A DNA stretch of 64,000 bases, from positions 7,204,001 through 7,268,000 of the forward strand of contig NC_135549.1 in NCBI RefSeq assembly GCF_964340395.1. Direction: 5' to 3'. The position numbers and the translations under genes are program-made. The notes under the pieces are model-generated. The model was given only the letters and a program-made list of their open reading frames with translations, had not been told where the DNA came from and searched no databases. Below are positions 1-11,040 of the stretch, piece by piece (position 1 is the stretch's first letter; every line of letters starts with the position of its first letter). The stretch is from Glandiceps talaboti (Eukaryota; Hemichordata; Enteropneusta; Spengelidae).

Positions 1-188
1 TATCTAAACTCCGATCCGGCGCAACACTAGTATAATCGCAAACTGATATTGAGGGCCGAAGGCCCGAATGGTCGAGGGCCGAAGGCCTTCGGCCCTCGAT
101 ATCAGTTTGCGATTAGACTAGTGTTGCGCCGGATCGGAGTTTAGATAAAACGGAGTAAAAAAAAGGCGCGAGCGACTGTCGACAGTCT
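1..188. mobile_element. Right part of an inverted-repeat DNA transposon (MITE), cut by the window start
   Basis: Bases 1-58 and about 96-146 form a long, nearly perfect inverted repeat around a GGCC-rich loop. The right end reads AAAAAAGGCGCGAGCGACTG and then TCGACAGTCT at 179-188. The complete element at 10078-10304 ends the same way, so this is the same family with its left terminus outside the window. No coding capacity is visible; it is a non-autonomous element. Confidence 0.7.
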
Positions 189-207
189 AACGATGTACAT
201 GTATGTA

Positions 208-735
208 TTAATCGCCGACAATCCACCCGTATGCACGAGGGACTAACCCGGAAGCAAGTCGTTGTCAGCCATACGTTACAGTGGTAACATCGTCCGAGAA
301 ATCGCTGCGTTCAGAGTGTCATTATTCACAGAATTGTTGTTTTCGAGTGAAAACCCGTCTTGAATTGTATAACTCTAACAGATGAAGACATGTCAAGTTA
401 TATTTTGAAAGTTGTATCGCTAGTTTGAGACGATTTTCTCACGTACTATAGTACTATCGAGGCTTACTTGGAAGTAGTAGGACCTTCCAGTTCATCGGGA
501 AGTTTAGCCAGTCCGATAATTCTTTCTGGTTTAGTTTACAACACTTTTGATCACGCAGATTTTGTTGTTGTGATGAAAGAAATTAAAAAAAAGATCATTT
601 CAACCATTTCGTTGTGTTTTCTTTGTGAAAGGTAACCGAACATGAACGAGTGTTACCACTGTAACGTATGGCTGAGAATGACTCTCTTCCGGGTACTTGA
701 GATTGTCGCCGTACGGAAACTAAGATGGCGATTAA
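208..735. mobile_element. Non-autonomous DNA transposon with long terminal inverted repeats, TTAA at both ends
   Basis: The left arm (208-289) and right arm (651-735) are imperfect inverted repeats of about 80 bp. Both carry the blocks TTAATCGCC, ACCCGGAAG and CAGCCATACGTTACAGTGGT (reverse-complemented on the right). TTAA sits at 208-211 and 732-735, which fits a TTAA-targeting family such as piggyBac or Kolobok, although similarity continues a few bases outside TTAA. About 360 bp of AT-rich filler with no ORF lies between the arms. Confidence 0.6.
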
Positions 736-1436
736 TACATTTCTTCCCTATATATATCTACCACAACTAGAACAAGTTGAATGTTGTTGACTTTGTAAAT
801 TTGTTAGAAAATTGAAATTCAAATTGCCTCAAAATTATTTTAGATCCCTAGTTTATTTCATTCTTCATTAAAATTTTCCAGGGTTACAGCTGTAAGACAC
901 TGGAATTACTTATAGCCAACCTCAAAATCCTCTTTTTTTCTTTTTCATGTGTGCATTTCCCAGTCATTTTTTTCGGAGATTTTGTGCAATTTTTCATAAC
1001 AGTAGATTTTTGTTATAAAATGGTGACTATGGTATAAAAGTACAATACATTACCAACTTCTGTGTAAAATGTGTTTTATAGTGAGACATCATATGAAACC
1101 ACTAACCACTTTATTGCATCGCTAAAACAAAACTGCATAGTGACTCGAAGAGCTGAAGACCTGAACCACTTCTACATGTCACCAAAATAAAAAATTAAAT
1201 AAAAAAAAAAAAGCGGAGCTATTCTGACCGATAGGTCGCTTGTTTACACACTCAATCAGAACTGTAGTAGCTTTCAGTAGATTTTGACAGGTATTTTTTG
1301 CATATTAATGTGATAATTAGCATGTTGATTTCACTCAGCAACAAAAAATATCTTGTTTATAATCATAACTTTCAGCTACATTAGTTATTTGATTTAACAT
1401 CACTAAAAGTAATTCCAACCCCTTTTGTCTAAACAG
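736..1436. other. Fibulin intron sequence, no exon seen; contains a transposon-end relic near 1005-1222
   Basis: No EGF-like exon or other coding segment is visible. About 215 bp (1005-1222) match the right end of the element at 2292-3158. They share the block CATATGAAACCACTAACCAC and the terminal AGCGGAG, so this is probably a truncated copy of that family. Confidence 0.5.
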
Positions 1437-4400
1437 ATGACAATGAATGTGAAATAGGAAATCACAATTGTCGACAAAATCAAATTTGCCAAAACATTCA
1501 AGGATCCTTCCGTTGCGAAGATGTCAAAGATTGTGATCTTGGTCTAAGACTTGATGAAAATGATCAGTGTGTTGGTAAGTAATGGTATATACAATAGATA
1601 CTTTGCTATACTTCTGTCAGACAATGTACATTGTCATAAACCACTACCATTTGGTGATAGTACTGACTGATCCCTTTTGTGTTTATGAATAGGAAATCTA
1701 CTCTGTATATCACGGAAATGACAGGCACATTTTCCCTAAGGATGTCCATACTTAATTCTATGTTTCAAATTGTAACACCTAAAAAATTATGGGTCAGTTG
1801 ATCAGTTAAAAGTGAAAATAGACTAAGAGTAAAAGAAGAAAGTAATTGTATGTGCACATGTTGGTGATACTTTCATACTTTGCAGTCTGAATGACTTAGA
1901 AATGACAAACATTGACAAACACAACAAAGAAGTCATGATGTGAAATATAGTTAAATATGGCCGCCCTATCCCAGACTCCTTTTTATGATGTTCATGAAAT
2001 GTTTGCTATTGTTAAGTTCATGTGCTATTATTTGATTATTTCCCTAGATATCAATGAATGTGATGGTAACCCGTGTGCTCGCAATGCTAGATGTTATAAT
2101 ACGTTTGGTTCCTATCGCTGTAATCCATTTATTTCATGTGGTGCAGGGTTGGAACTTGATACCACTGGTACAAGATGTCAAGGTATGCTTTGGGTTTATT
2201 TCATTATACATTTGTATGTAGCTCTGAGTTTTGTTTCATTATGAAACCTTACTCTTGGGTTTTGTTTCATTATATAGCTCTGAGTTTTGTTAGCTCCGCT
2301 GTCAGTGACAGCTGAGTGGAGCTTAAGGGTTAGGTTGATTCACCATCGGTGTCCGTCTGTCAGTTTTTCTACTTTTATCCTCTTCTCCAAAACTACCTGT
2401 CAATTGACCTGAAATTTGGTGTGTAGGTGTCATTTGATGAGCAGATATACTTTTGTTCAGGACTAGTTGATTGGGACATTTTTATGCAAATTAGGTCTAA
2501 AAATAGAATGTTGGTAAAAATGCTTCAAAAATCTTCTTCTCCAAAACTACTAGGCCAATTTAGTTGAAATTTGTTGTGTACGTGTAATGAGTAGATATAA
2601 GTTTGTTCAAGATAAATTAACTGGGTCAGTAATATGTAAATTAGGTATTAAAAGTAGCATTTTTTGGTAAAAATACTTTAAACTCTTCTCCAAGACTACT
2701 GGGCCAATTGAGTTGGAATTTCTTGTGTATGTGTCATTTGATAAGCAGACATAAGTTTGTTCAAGACAAGTTGATTGGGTAATTGTTATGCAAATTAGGT
2801 CTAAAAATAGGTGCTTCAAAAATCTTCTCCAAAACTACTCGGCCAATTTTAGCTGAAATTTCTTGTGTAGGTGTCATTTGATAAGCAGATATAAGTTTGT
2901 TCAAGACAAGTTGAGTGGGTGATTGATATGCAAAAATTAGGGGTAAAAATAGAAGTTTTGTAAAATGGTGACTAATGTAATGTATTTCACCAACTTTCTG
3001 TGTGAAATGTGTTCTATTAGTATAGTGTGTAAACTATAGAACACATATGAAACCACTAACCACTGTATTACTTTGCTAAAACAAAATTGCATAGTGGAAG
3101 AGCTGAACAGCAGGTCCACTTCTAAACATGTTACAAAAAACAAAAAAATACCAGCGGAGTTTTGTTTCATCATATGGCTCTGAGTTTGGTTTCGTTATGA
3201 AACCTTTCTGATTCATTATGTAGCTCTGATTTTTGTTTGACTATTTAGTTGTAAGTTTTGTCTCATTATGTAACTTACTAACCCTGTGTTTTGTTTCATT
3301 AGACACTCTTTAGCTGTGAGTTTTGTTTTAGAGTGAAGCGCTAAGCTTCACTTCATATTGCAGTCCTTACATTTTGTTTCATATTATAGTTGTGAGTTTT
3401 GTTTCATTATGTGAACTCTTGGGTATTGTTTCAGTATATGTAGCTGTTACTTTTGTTTCATTATCTAACCAAAAGTTAACTTTTTAGGATTATGATGTTA
3501 TTTTACTTGTAGATGTGGATGAATGTGCAAGAGGAACTCATGAGTGTAAAGAAGATCAGACATGTCAGAATACACAAGGGGGATATAACTGTGCCTGTCC
3601 AACAGGTTATAGAGCCAATCAGTTTACAAGAACTTGTGAAGGTTAGTGTTTTGTGTATGTTCACCTGGTTATAGAGCCAATCAGTTTACAAGAACTTGTG
3701 AAGGTTAGTGTTTTGTGTATGTTCACCTGGTTATAGAGCCAATCAGTTTACAAGAACTTGTGAAGGTTAGTGTTTTGTGTATGTTCACCTGGTTATAGAG
3801 CCAATCAGTTTACAAGAACTTGTGAAGGTTAGTGTTTTGTGTATGTTCACCTGGTTATAGAGCCAATCAGTTTACAAGAACTTGTGAAGGTTAGTGTTTT
3901 GTGTATGTTCACCTGGTTATAGAGCCAATCAGTTTACAAGAACTTGTGAAGGTTTGTTTTTGTGTACGTTCACCTGGTTTTAGGGCCAATCAGTTTACAA
4001 GAACTTGTGAAGGTTAGTGTTTTGTGTATGTTCACCTGGTTTTAAGGCCAATCAGTTTACAAGAACTTGTGAAGGTTAGTGTTTTGTGTATGTTCACCTG
4101 GTTTTAAGGCCAACTATTTTACAGAACTTGTGAAGGATAGCTTCTGTGACATTTATCTGGTTTTAGGGCCAATCAGTTTACAAGAATTTGCCATTGAATT
4201 TCTCTTTGTATCTATGGAATTCTAAAAAATCTTAACATTCTTGTTTCATGACTTTTTTTGCAGACATTGATGAGTGCACAGAGTGGAGGGGTCGATGCCC
4301 CCAAATATGTATCAATACAGAAGGTTCATTCCGCTGTGACTGTAATGATGGGTATGAGTTAGCAGCTGATAATTTCAACTGTAAAGGTAACTATACTGTG

Positions 4401-7400
4401 CATTGTATATTTGGTGGTGATTCAAGTACATACTGTAAACGTGTATTTGGTACACTTGAAAAATTTTAGCAGAATGACAATTAAGGTCAAGTCAGACACA
4501 CTTTGGCAGACTGTGCAAGGGGAAGTTAGACACATTACTTGTTATTATATTATAGCATTACCAATGCCAGTGAATTTTGTGACGTCATCACTGTACATTA
4601 TTACTGATAATGTACTCCGTTATTGGGCATCGCGGCCCCGGAATGAGCATAACAATACAAGCTTATTTGTTCTGTTTCTTCATACGACGAGGTATTTTTT
4701 CGAAATGTATGTTGTTACTAATGATTGTCATTTCCACTGTTTAAAAATACAACGCATTCATGAAACAAATTTGTGTTCACAGCAATTCATTGAAGTGTAT
4801 ATGTGTGTGTACGTGCATGTACGTGTGTCGCTATGATTAGTATTCAGCTTCCGGGCCGAACATGGCAGACGATGTTCAGCGCTGTGTATATTATACGTTG
4901 TTTTACGTTTCTCGGTCTACAAATTCACTGGAATTGGCAAAACTATAAAATAATAACAATAATGTATGCCCTCCCAGTCCATAATGGACTCAAGCAAACT
5001 TGCACTCCATAATGGGCTCGGCTGTCGCCTCACCCATTATGTCGTTCAAAGTTTGCTTTCGTCCATTATGGGCTGGGAGGGCGTACATTATTGTTTAAAT
5101 AACTAATCCAGTTGGGTCACCATATTTAGTGCAACTGTTCTTGACACCTGTCAAGCTTATGTGTGAGTCTGTTGTTACTGTGTACATGTTTGTATGAGAG
5201 TTCATGATGCCATGGCTGGCTATGTCATTGATACCAGTGTGTCCTTTACATATGGCATATGTGAAAGTGGCACAAGCTGAGTTTTTAAGCTTTTTACTCC
5301 AGTGAAAATACTTATTAAATAGAATCACATTCCAGTATAATGTTAATGTCAATGCATGTCTTCTAGAACATTACAATTGTCTTCTGGCATTTTTAGAACA
5401 GTTGATTGCTGCAATGCATTGTAAGATTCCTGAACATTTTTTGATACATATCATAAATTGCATCGTCAGATTGTTTATGAGTTATATCTTCATACCAGGT
5501 TTGAGTTCAGTTAATTGTAAGTGGTGGTTAAGTGTGTTATAGTAGGTACACTAATGCGAGTACCTTTTAAATATGCAGTCAAAACTATGTCTAAACACAT
5601 ATCAGTTTTTGCCCTATTAATATACATAATGTATGTTAGCAAGACTTATTTCTGCAGAACTTTTTTTTAGCATGCATTCAGCTAAAACAAATCCAGCACA
5701 GAAACACATACAGCTACTATAGTTAGACCATCTGTTTACTGACTAAGTCATATTCTACACTCATATTACACAGAGAGTCAAAATCTAACCTTTGCTGTCC
5801 TATAACTTTGACTCTAGATATATAATTTATGTCTACAAAAACATGTTTCGCTGTTTCCCAGTGCCATGCGTAAGACAGTAAACCAACTTCACAATAGATT
5901 GAACATGTCTACTATATCTGTACCAGTGTGCAAATAACGAGCATCTTTGTTTTAAAGTACCATTCAACTTCACACAGTAGTTTGGAATGTGTTCATTTCT
6001 GCTTCTGCTTAGTCAGCAGATAAAACACAAAAATGTACTACCATGATATGATTGTATTGCCTAAACTGTGTTTTTATTTCGCCACTATACAAATTCTTAC
6101 TTTTACCTTTTATATATTTGTGATTTTAATCAATGTTATGATTTGCATTAATCTATAGATGTGGATGAGTGTGCCCAGGAAGATGTGTGTGAACAACAAT
6201 GTGTTAATTACTATGGTTCCTATGCCTGTCTGTGTAGTAGAGGATACCGTATCAGTTCAGATGGAAGTGGTACTTGTAATGGTAAGATAGTCTGTTGATT
6301 ACTTGCACCAGTGCACACACTTACTAGTGGTATTTGCACTGCAGTGCAATACCGAAAACATTATTGTATACCTGCATGCAAATGAGGATACGATTATAAA
6401 AGCGTGTGATTATTATTATTATTATATCATTATTATTATAAAATATCTTTAGTCTGGGTAAAACTCAGTAAGTGTTACAAACAACACAGTGTTGCAGGGT
6501 CGGCTTCTTTCCCTCTTACATCAAATCAACAATCACGCAAAAGTCCACTTACAGATTCTAAAACACATTGAAATATATTAAAATAAAATATATTGTGACA
6601 TTATAGATCCAGATAGATAAAATAATTGCTAGGCAGAAGAAATGTCTCTGTAATTGTCTTTGAAGTGTTTAAAAGTTTTAGCCTGCTTTACATGTTCAGG
6701 TAACGAATTCTATAGATTTAGTGATATTGCACTGTATCATTTTTACAGAAATTTGCTATTTCAGATATTGATATATGTAATAATAACAGATCCCTATATG
6801 CCACGTGAGTACCAGTGTGGGTACTCAGGGATATTTGCACTCGTACTTGCAGTGTTTTCTGCTGCACTTTCACTCATTACACTTGTGAAAGTATGGGCGC
6901 AGAGAACACTGCAATCAATTGCAAATACCCCAATTATACCACACTTGCTCTTGCTTGAATGGTAAAAAGTTTCAAGACATACAGATTGTAAAATATACTA
7001 GTATGATTATAAAAAGTTGGAGAAACTCCATGCTTGTATGTCAAAATAGCCGCATCATCATGCAAAGTAAATAACCTATTAATGTTGTCATCACTATTTC
7101 AGATATTGACGAGTGTACAGTATATTCAAGTCAAGGTAGTCTGTGTGTTGGTGTATGTAATAATGTGCCAGGCTCCTACAGATGTAGTTGTCCACCTGGA
7201 TACAACCTGGCTGCAGATAAACGGTCATGTCGAGGTAAGTAAATACACCATCAATGGAAAATATCATTACTCATGCAGCTCTAAGGGTAACTTTGCTGTC
7301 AATTAACCAATGAATGGCAAAATAGAATTATTGACTGAGTGCATTATTCATGAATGGACATACCTGCAGTCCTTTTTGCTTATTGCTGTTTATCTTAATG

Positions 7401-9470
7401 TTTTTTTTGTGAAGGACTTTTCAAGAAATAAATATGAAAATGTGAAATATGCATTTGTATTCCAGTCAAAGAATGGGAAATAGTGAGTTCCAGGTGACCT
7501 TAGTACTTCATTGAAGTCAACAATATTTAGTACTATATATTAGATAGTATTGCGAACACTGATTGCCATGAAATTTGTGAAAGGCCCAAATCAGTTTTCA
7601 GATATGCCTTATAATAGAGAGGTTTAGATACACGTTAGAACGCGTACACGTACAGAAGCATTATCTTGCAGGTGTACATGTAATGACACATACAAAGTTG
7701 TGTTTAGTTATGCATTGAGAACTCAAACATGAAAGCAATGGAATGTGTACTTGCACATTGGCATCTTCTGTCCAGAAGCCCACACACATGACTTTGTTTT
7801 CTAAACCTGTTGGTATTTTTACTATTTTTCGTGCAACTACCCAAACGAAAAACGGAACAATTAGTTGACAGTTATGCTTCCGAACTTTGATATACAAAAT
7901 ACGACATTTAACAGAAAAAAATGAAGAAAACTTAACACATATTTACAGTTACTCGTCGACTGCCATTTCGATGTATCACGTCTGATACAGAATGCCTGGG
8001 TTGCTTCGAACCACATGACTATGACGCTATGCATATAGAACACACATAAATACGCACATTTAAACCTCTCTATATAGCATACAACTGGCTTAATAGCCAT
8101 TAAAACCTAATTCATAATTTCTTCTATTCTATAGACATTGATGAGTGTATTGCTGGAACAGACACGTGTGAATCCTCACAGACTTGTTTTAATACCCGTG
8201 GTTCCTACAAGTGCCATGCTATTGAATGCCCTCAATACTTTATCAAGACAGCAGCAGCGTAAGTATTGACACCCTCTGATTGGTTCATATCATAGCTTCT
8301 GACCATATATAGGTGCAGGTAAGACTGGTAATCAGCTTCTGATTGGTTCACTTCATACCTTCAGACCATATATGGCACATATTGGTGCTAGAGCAGTTTT
8401 TGACATTATCTTGTTGTGATAGTGCCAGCATAATAACTCTATGTACATAACATTAACTTTAGAACCACCCAAAAAATAACTTCATCTTCATATAAATTCA
8501 TCTTCCACAACACTAGTACCAGTGTACAGTTATGATCATTCCATCTCTATTCATTGTTTCCATTCATACTAATACAGTGTGATTTACTTTGATGGTGTGC
8601 ATGTCCGTGATAGGGGGTTATATATCCAACTAAATGATGACTGATTTCATACAACATTAAATAGTCACAAAGTTGCACATAACAGATAGAAGTCACCATG
8701 GTGGTGGTGGTGGTGGTGGTGGTGGTGGTGGTGGTGGTGGTGATGATGGTGGTGGCAGTGATGGCGGTGGTGGTGGCGGCGGTGGTGGTGGTGGTGGTGG
8801 CAGTGATGGTGGCAGCGGTGGTGGTGGTGGTGGTGGTGGTGGTAGTCTAATGATAGAAATAGTAGAGCACTTTTATATCAGGACAATAAAAAGTTACACA
8901 TAACATGGTTGGAGAAATGAAACAACATTCTTATAAGTATATTATGCAAAGAAATCTGCTGATTGCAATAAGGCAAGTATTTTCTTGCTCAATTCAATAT
9001 TTCCTTTGTACTGCTTCTTTTGAACTAAACTAAAAGCTTCAAAATCTTCAATTTACTCCACTTGGATTTCAAGATTAAATGTAGATTTCTTTGTTGCTGC
9101 TTTTTGTTACAGTCGTTGTCGTCGTCAGAGATGTGCCATTGATGATCCCGAGTGCCTTTCCCTACCATTTGCCATTTCCTTCAACTACCTTACTTTCCCT
9201 ACCGGAGTTAGAGTCCCAGCCAGGTTATTTACTATGACAGCCGTACCCTATAGAACCAACACGTATGACTTTCTTTTGGTCAGTGGAAACGAAGGCAATA
9301 ATTTCCGCTTACAGAAAGAACCTCTCAAAGCTACTGTTTACTTAATACAACCACTTACAGGGCCACAAGATGTGGAATTGGAGTTAGAAATGAGAAGCTA
9401 TGATGAGGGAACGTTGGCTGGCAAAAATTTGGCCAAGATCATCATATATGTCACTAGATACAAATTTTAA
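1437..9470 (+). CDS. FBLN1: Fibulin-1-type extracellular matrix protein, 3' part, C-type isoform (partial; 5' exons outside window)
   Basis: Fibulins are secreted calcium-binding glycoproteins of basement membranes and elastic fibres. Coding exons are 1437-1574, 2048-2182, 3513-3641, 4264-4386, 6159-6281, 7103-7234, 8135-8258 and 9113-9470. The first seven each hold one EGF-like module opening with the calcium-binding motif (DDNEC, DINEC, DVDEC, DIDEC, DVDEC, DIDEC, DIDEC). Introns between EGF exons are phase 1, the usual arrangement for such modules; the last EGF exon exits in phase 2. The final exon encodes 118 residues starting RCRRQRC, with the fibulin C-terminal domain ([19 protein letters not shown]), and stops at 9468-9470. 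This single-exon end matches vertebrate fibulin-1C. The window gives about 420 residues; the signal peptide, anaphylatoxin-like modules and earlier EGFs must lie upstream. The junctions are read by eye but all keep frame. Confidence 0.9.
2292..3158. mobile_element. Non-autonomous transposon in fibulin intron, with internal ~150-bp tandem repeats
   Basis: The element starts AGCTCCGCTG and ends CCAGCGGA, short complementary termini. GTTTTGTT flanks it at 2284-2291 and 3159-3166, a possible 8-bp target duplication, though the host DNA is itself rich in GTTTTGTTTCATTATG repeats. From about 2383 to 2950 there are four copies of a 140-155 bp unit keyed by TTCTCCAAAACTAC, at 2383, 2537, 2686 and 2825. 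A similar right end occurs at 1005-1222. Confidence 0.5.
3165..3480. repeat. Imperfect GTTTTGTTTCATTATG repeats in fibulin intron
   Basis: Short irregular repeats of TGAGTTTTGTTTCATTATG run from about 3165 to 3470 and also at 2216-2290. The element 2292-3158 therefore interrupts one continuous tract. Confidence 0.5.
3602..4190 (+). repeat. 62-bp minisatellite made of the end of a fibulin exon plus its 5' splice site
   Basis: The last 36-40 bases of exon 3513-3641 and the first ~25 bases of the intron are repeated about ten times (starts near 3606, 3669, 3731, 3793, 3855, 3917, 3978, 4040, 4102 and 4160). Copies 1-5, 7 and 8 keep the donor context GAAG|GTTAGTG. Copy 6 has GTTTGT, and copies 9-10 have lost the donor. 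The 5' copies are nearly identical and the 3' copies diverge. The exon frame meets TAG directly after the first donor (GAA GGT TAG), so only the first donor gives a sensible protein. Confidence 0.9.
4951..5097. mobile_element. Hairpin MITE in fibulin intron
   Basis: Two arms of about 70 bp form an imperfect palindrome. The left arm begins ACAATAATGTATGCCCTCCC, and the right arm is its reverse complement ending GGGCGTACATTATTGT. The loop is GC-rich (GGCTCGGCTGTCGCC). No ORF is present; this is a foldback-type non-autonomous element. Confidence 0.65.
5264..5590. repeat. Partial copy of the dispersed element at 13583-13974
   Basis: Starts AAAGTGGCACAAGCTGAG and shares long blocks with 13583 onward, for example CATTCCAGTATAATGTTAAT, ACAATTGTCTTCTGGCAT and GTACCTTTTAAATAT. 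The right terminal inverted repeat is missing here. Confidence 0.6.
6820..6945. repeat. Imperfect inverted repeat in fibulin intron
   Basis: GATATTTGCACTCGTACTTG with CAGTGTTTTCTGC pairs with GCAGAGAACACTG and CAATCAATTGCAAATACC downstream. It could be a small hairpin transposon; no target duplication was seen. Confidence 0.45.
7617..8070. mobile_element. TA-flanked MITE (Tc1/mariner-like ends), copy 1
   Basis: Terminal inverted repeats GAGAGGTTTAGATACACGT and, on the right, the reverse of GAGAGGTTTAAATGTGCGTA are flanked by TA on both sides (7615-7616, 8071-8072). A second copy lies in the opposite orientation at 18763-19166. The 454-bp interior has no coding capacity. Confidence 0.75.
8699..8846 (+). 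repeat. (GGT)n microsatellite in fibulin intron
   Basis: About 145 bp of GGT repeats with GAT, GGC and AGC interruptions. The poly-glycine frame it creates is an artefact of the triplet repeat, not a gene. Confidence 0.9.
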
Positions 9471-9527
9471 CATTTACTGGAAAGTAACACCATTATGTGA
9501 TACACTCTTGTTGTCATATTTCATATA

Positions 9528-9533
9528 AATAAA
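9528..9533 (+). other. Poly(A) signal of the fibulin C-type transcript
   Basis: AATAAA lies 58 bases after the C-type stop codon, in an AT-rich 3' context. Use of this signal would end the transcript before the D-type exons, making the C/D choice a splice-versus-polyadenylation competition. Confidence 0.6.
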
Positions 9534-10077
9534 TTGAAAAAAAAGTCATTTCTATTTTTGTAGTCTTTATAATGTATTCATTTCAGATTTTGTTGTCACT
9601 TTTGATGTAGTATAAATATGCATAGTAATTATCTGTTATAGGAAATTTATGCTTGATATCCACATTTACAGTGTATAATTCCATTTTAAACTGAGAGTAT
9701 ATACTTCTAGAGTCTAGTATTATAAAACAGAGTTATACATATCACATAACCTTTCCTCAACAAATTTCCTGCTGAATTCCAACCTATGTATGAGTTTTAT
9801 TACTGCTTGTAAATTTTTTTAAAATTTTTTTCTTCTGTTTTTTTGTATTTGTATGTTTTAATGTTGATAATATTTGTAGTGTAGACTTATACACTAGACA
9901 GTATTTTACTCACAAAGTAACGGTAAGTGTCCATAGTGTCATGCACAGTCATCTTTTTAAACTTAGGGAGCTAGTATTGACTTTAATGTTGATTATTTTA
10001 ATATTTTTAGGGTCTCACTTTATCGCTAACTTTTGCATCCTTAGACAGTTTAATTAATGGCATTGCAATGTATTTTA

Positions 10078-10304
10078 TACACTGTCGGCAGTCGTTCATG
10101 CCTTTTTTGCTACGTTTCATCTAAAACAAAGTTGTCGCCTTGCTCCGTAGCACTGAATACTAATGCGTACTGATAGAACTGCAATTGCCGAAGACACGAA
10201 CTAACCAGTACGCGGTTATAGTATTGCTCCGGATTGGAGCGAGGCAACGACTTTAGTTTTAGATAAAACGTAGCAAAAAAGGCACGAACGACTGTCGACA
10301 GTCT
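10078..10304. mobile_element. Complete MITE with 10-bp target duplication (Mutator-like features)
   Basis: About 70-bp terminal inverted repeats share the core CTGTCGACAGTCGTTC, CCTTTTTTGCTACGTTT, CTAAAAC and GCCTTGCTCC. The element is flanked by the direct repeat ATGTATTTTA at 10068-10077 and 10305-10314. Long terminal repeats and a 9-11 bp target duplication are typical of Mutator-like elements; the assignment is an inference. It lies between the fibulin C and D ends and is the same family as 1-188. Confidence 0.75.
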
Positions 10305-10316
10305 ATGTATTTTACT

Positions 10317-10456
10317 GATCATTCAGATATTTTGATTATGGTAGAGACTAGATCATTCAGATATTTGGATTACGGTAGAGACTAGATCATTCAGTTATTT
10401 GGATTACGGTAGAGACTAGATCATTCAGATATTTGGATTACGGTAGAGACTAGATG
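10317..10456. repeat. 34-bp tandem repeat, four copies
   Basis: Unit AGATCATTCAGATATTTGGA plus TTACGGTAGAGACT, directly after the MITE target duplication. The first copy is slightly diverged and the rest are nearly identical. Confidence 0.85.
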
Positions 10457-11040
10457 ATTACTATAAAATCCTGAAACATGAGAACATCAATGGACCGAAT
10501 TCCAAAATCTGATGAAAGAATTCATCCAGTGTGTCAGGAACAGAAAACCAAGTTTTTTTATCGCATTCTTTGTTCCAAGATTCCATGAAAGAGAGAACAC
10601 AGTATTTGCAAATTTCATAGACATTCCAAAATTCAACTGCCTGTCTGTTATAGACTACACCCAAGTATTAGGGTAGGAAGAGTACACTCTTGGCACATCA
10701 TTTTTTACAGACATCCAAAATTGATATGGAATGAACAGCTGATCTTGAACTAAAATAAATATCAACATCTTGTTAGATATGTAATCAGCTGGATGAAAAT
10801 AAACATGATAAAGACAGTTGTCATATGTTGTCTGTGTCGCTTGGCAACTTTGAGTCAGAATTTCAACAGACGGAGGGCCTGTTTATTGCAGATCGATCTA
10901 TATGTAACTTGCATTTAATTCATTGTATAAATATATATATTATTAGATGTATTACCCGTTTGGTTTTTGTAGTTGTAGTGATTCTTTAACTCAAAATTTA
11001 AAACCAAAAAATCAAAATGCAAAGTTCCATTATTGTACAA

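Noticed and set aside
6654-6965. 103-codon open frame with hydrophobic stretch (possible membrane protein)
   Set aside because: It spans an inverted repeat within a fibulin intron, on the same strand, with no own promoter or family similarity.
8673-8903. Poly-glycine protein
   Set aside because: Translation of an intronic GGT microsatellite between fibulin exons.
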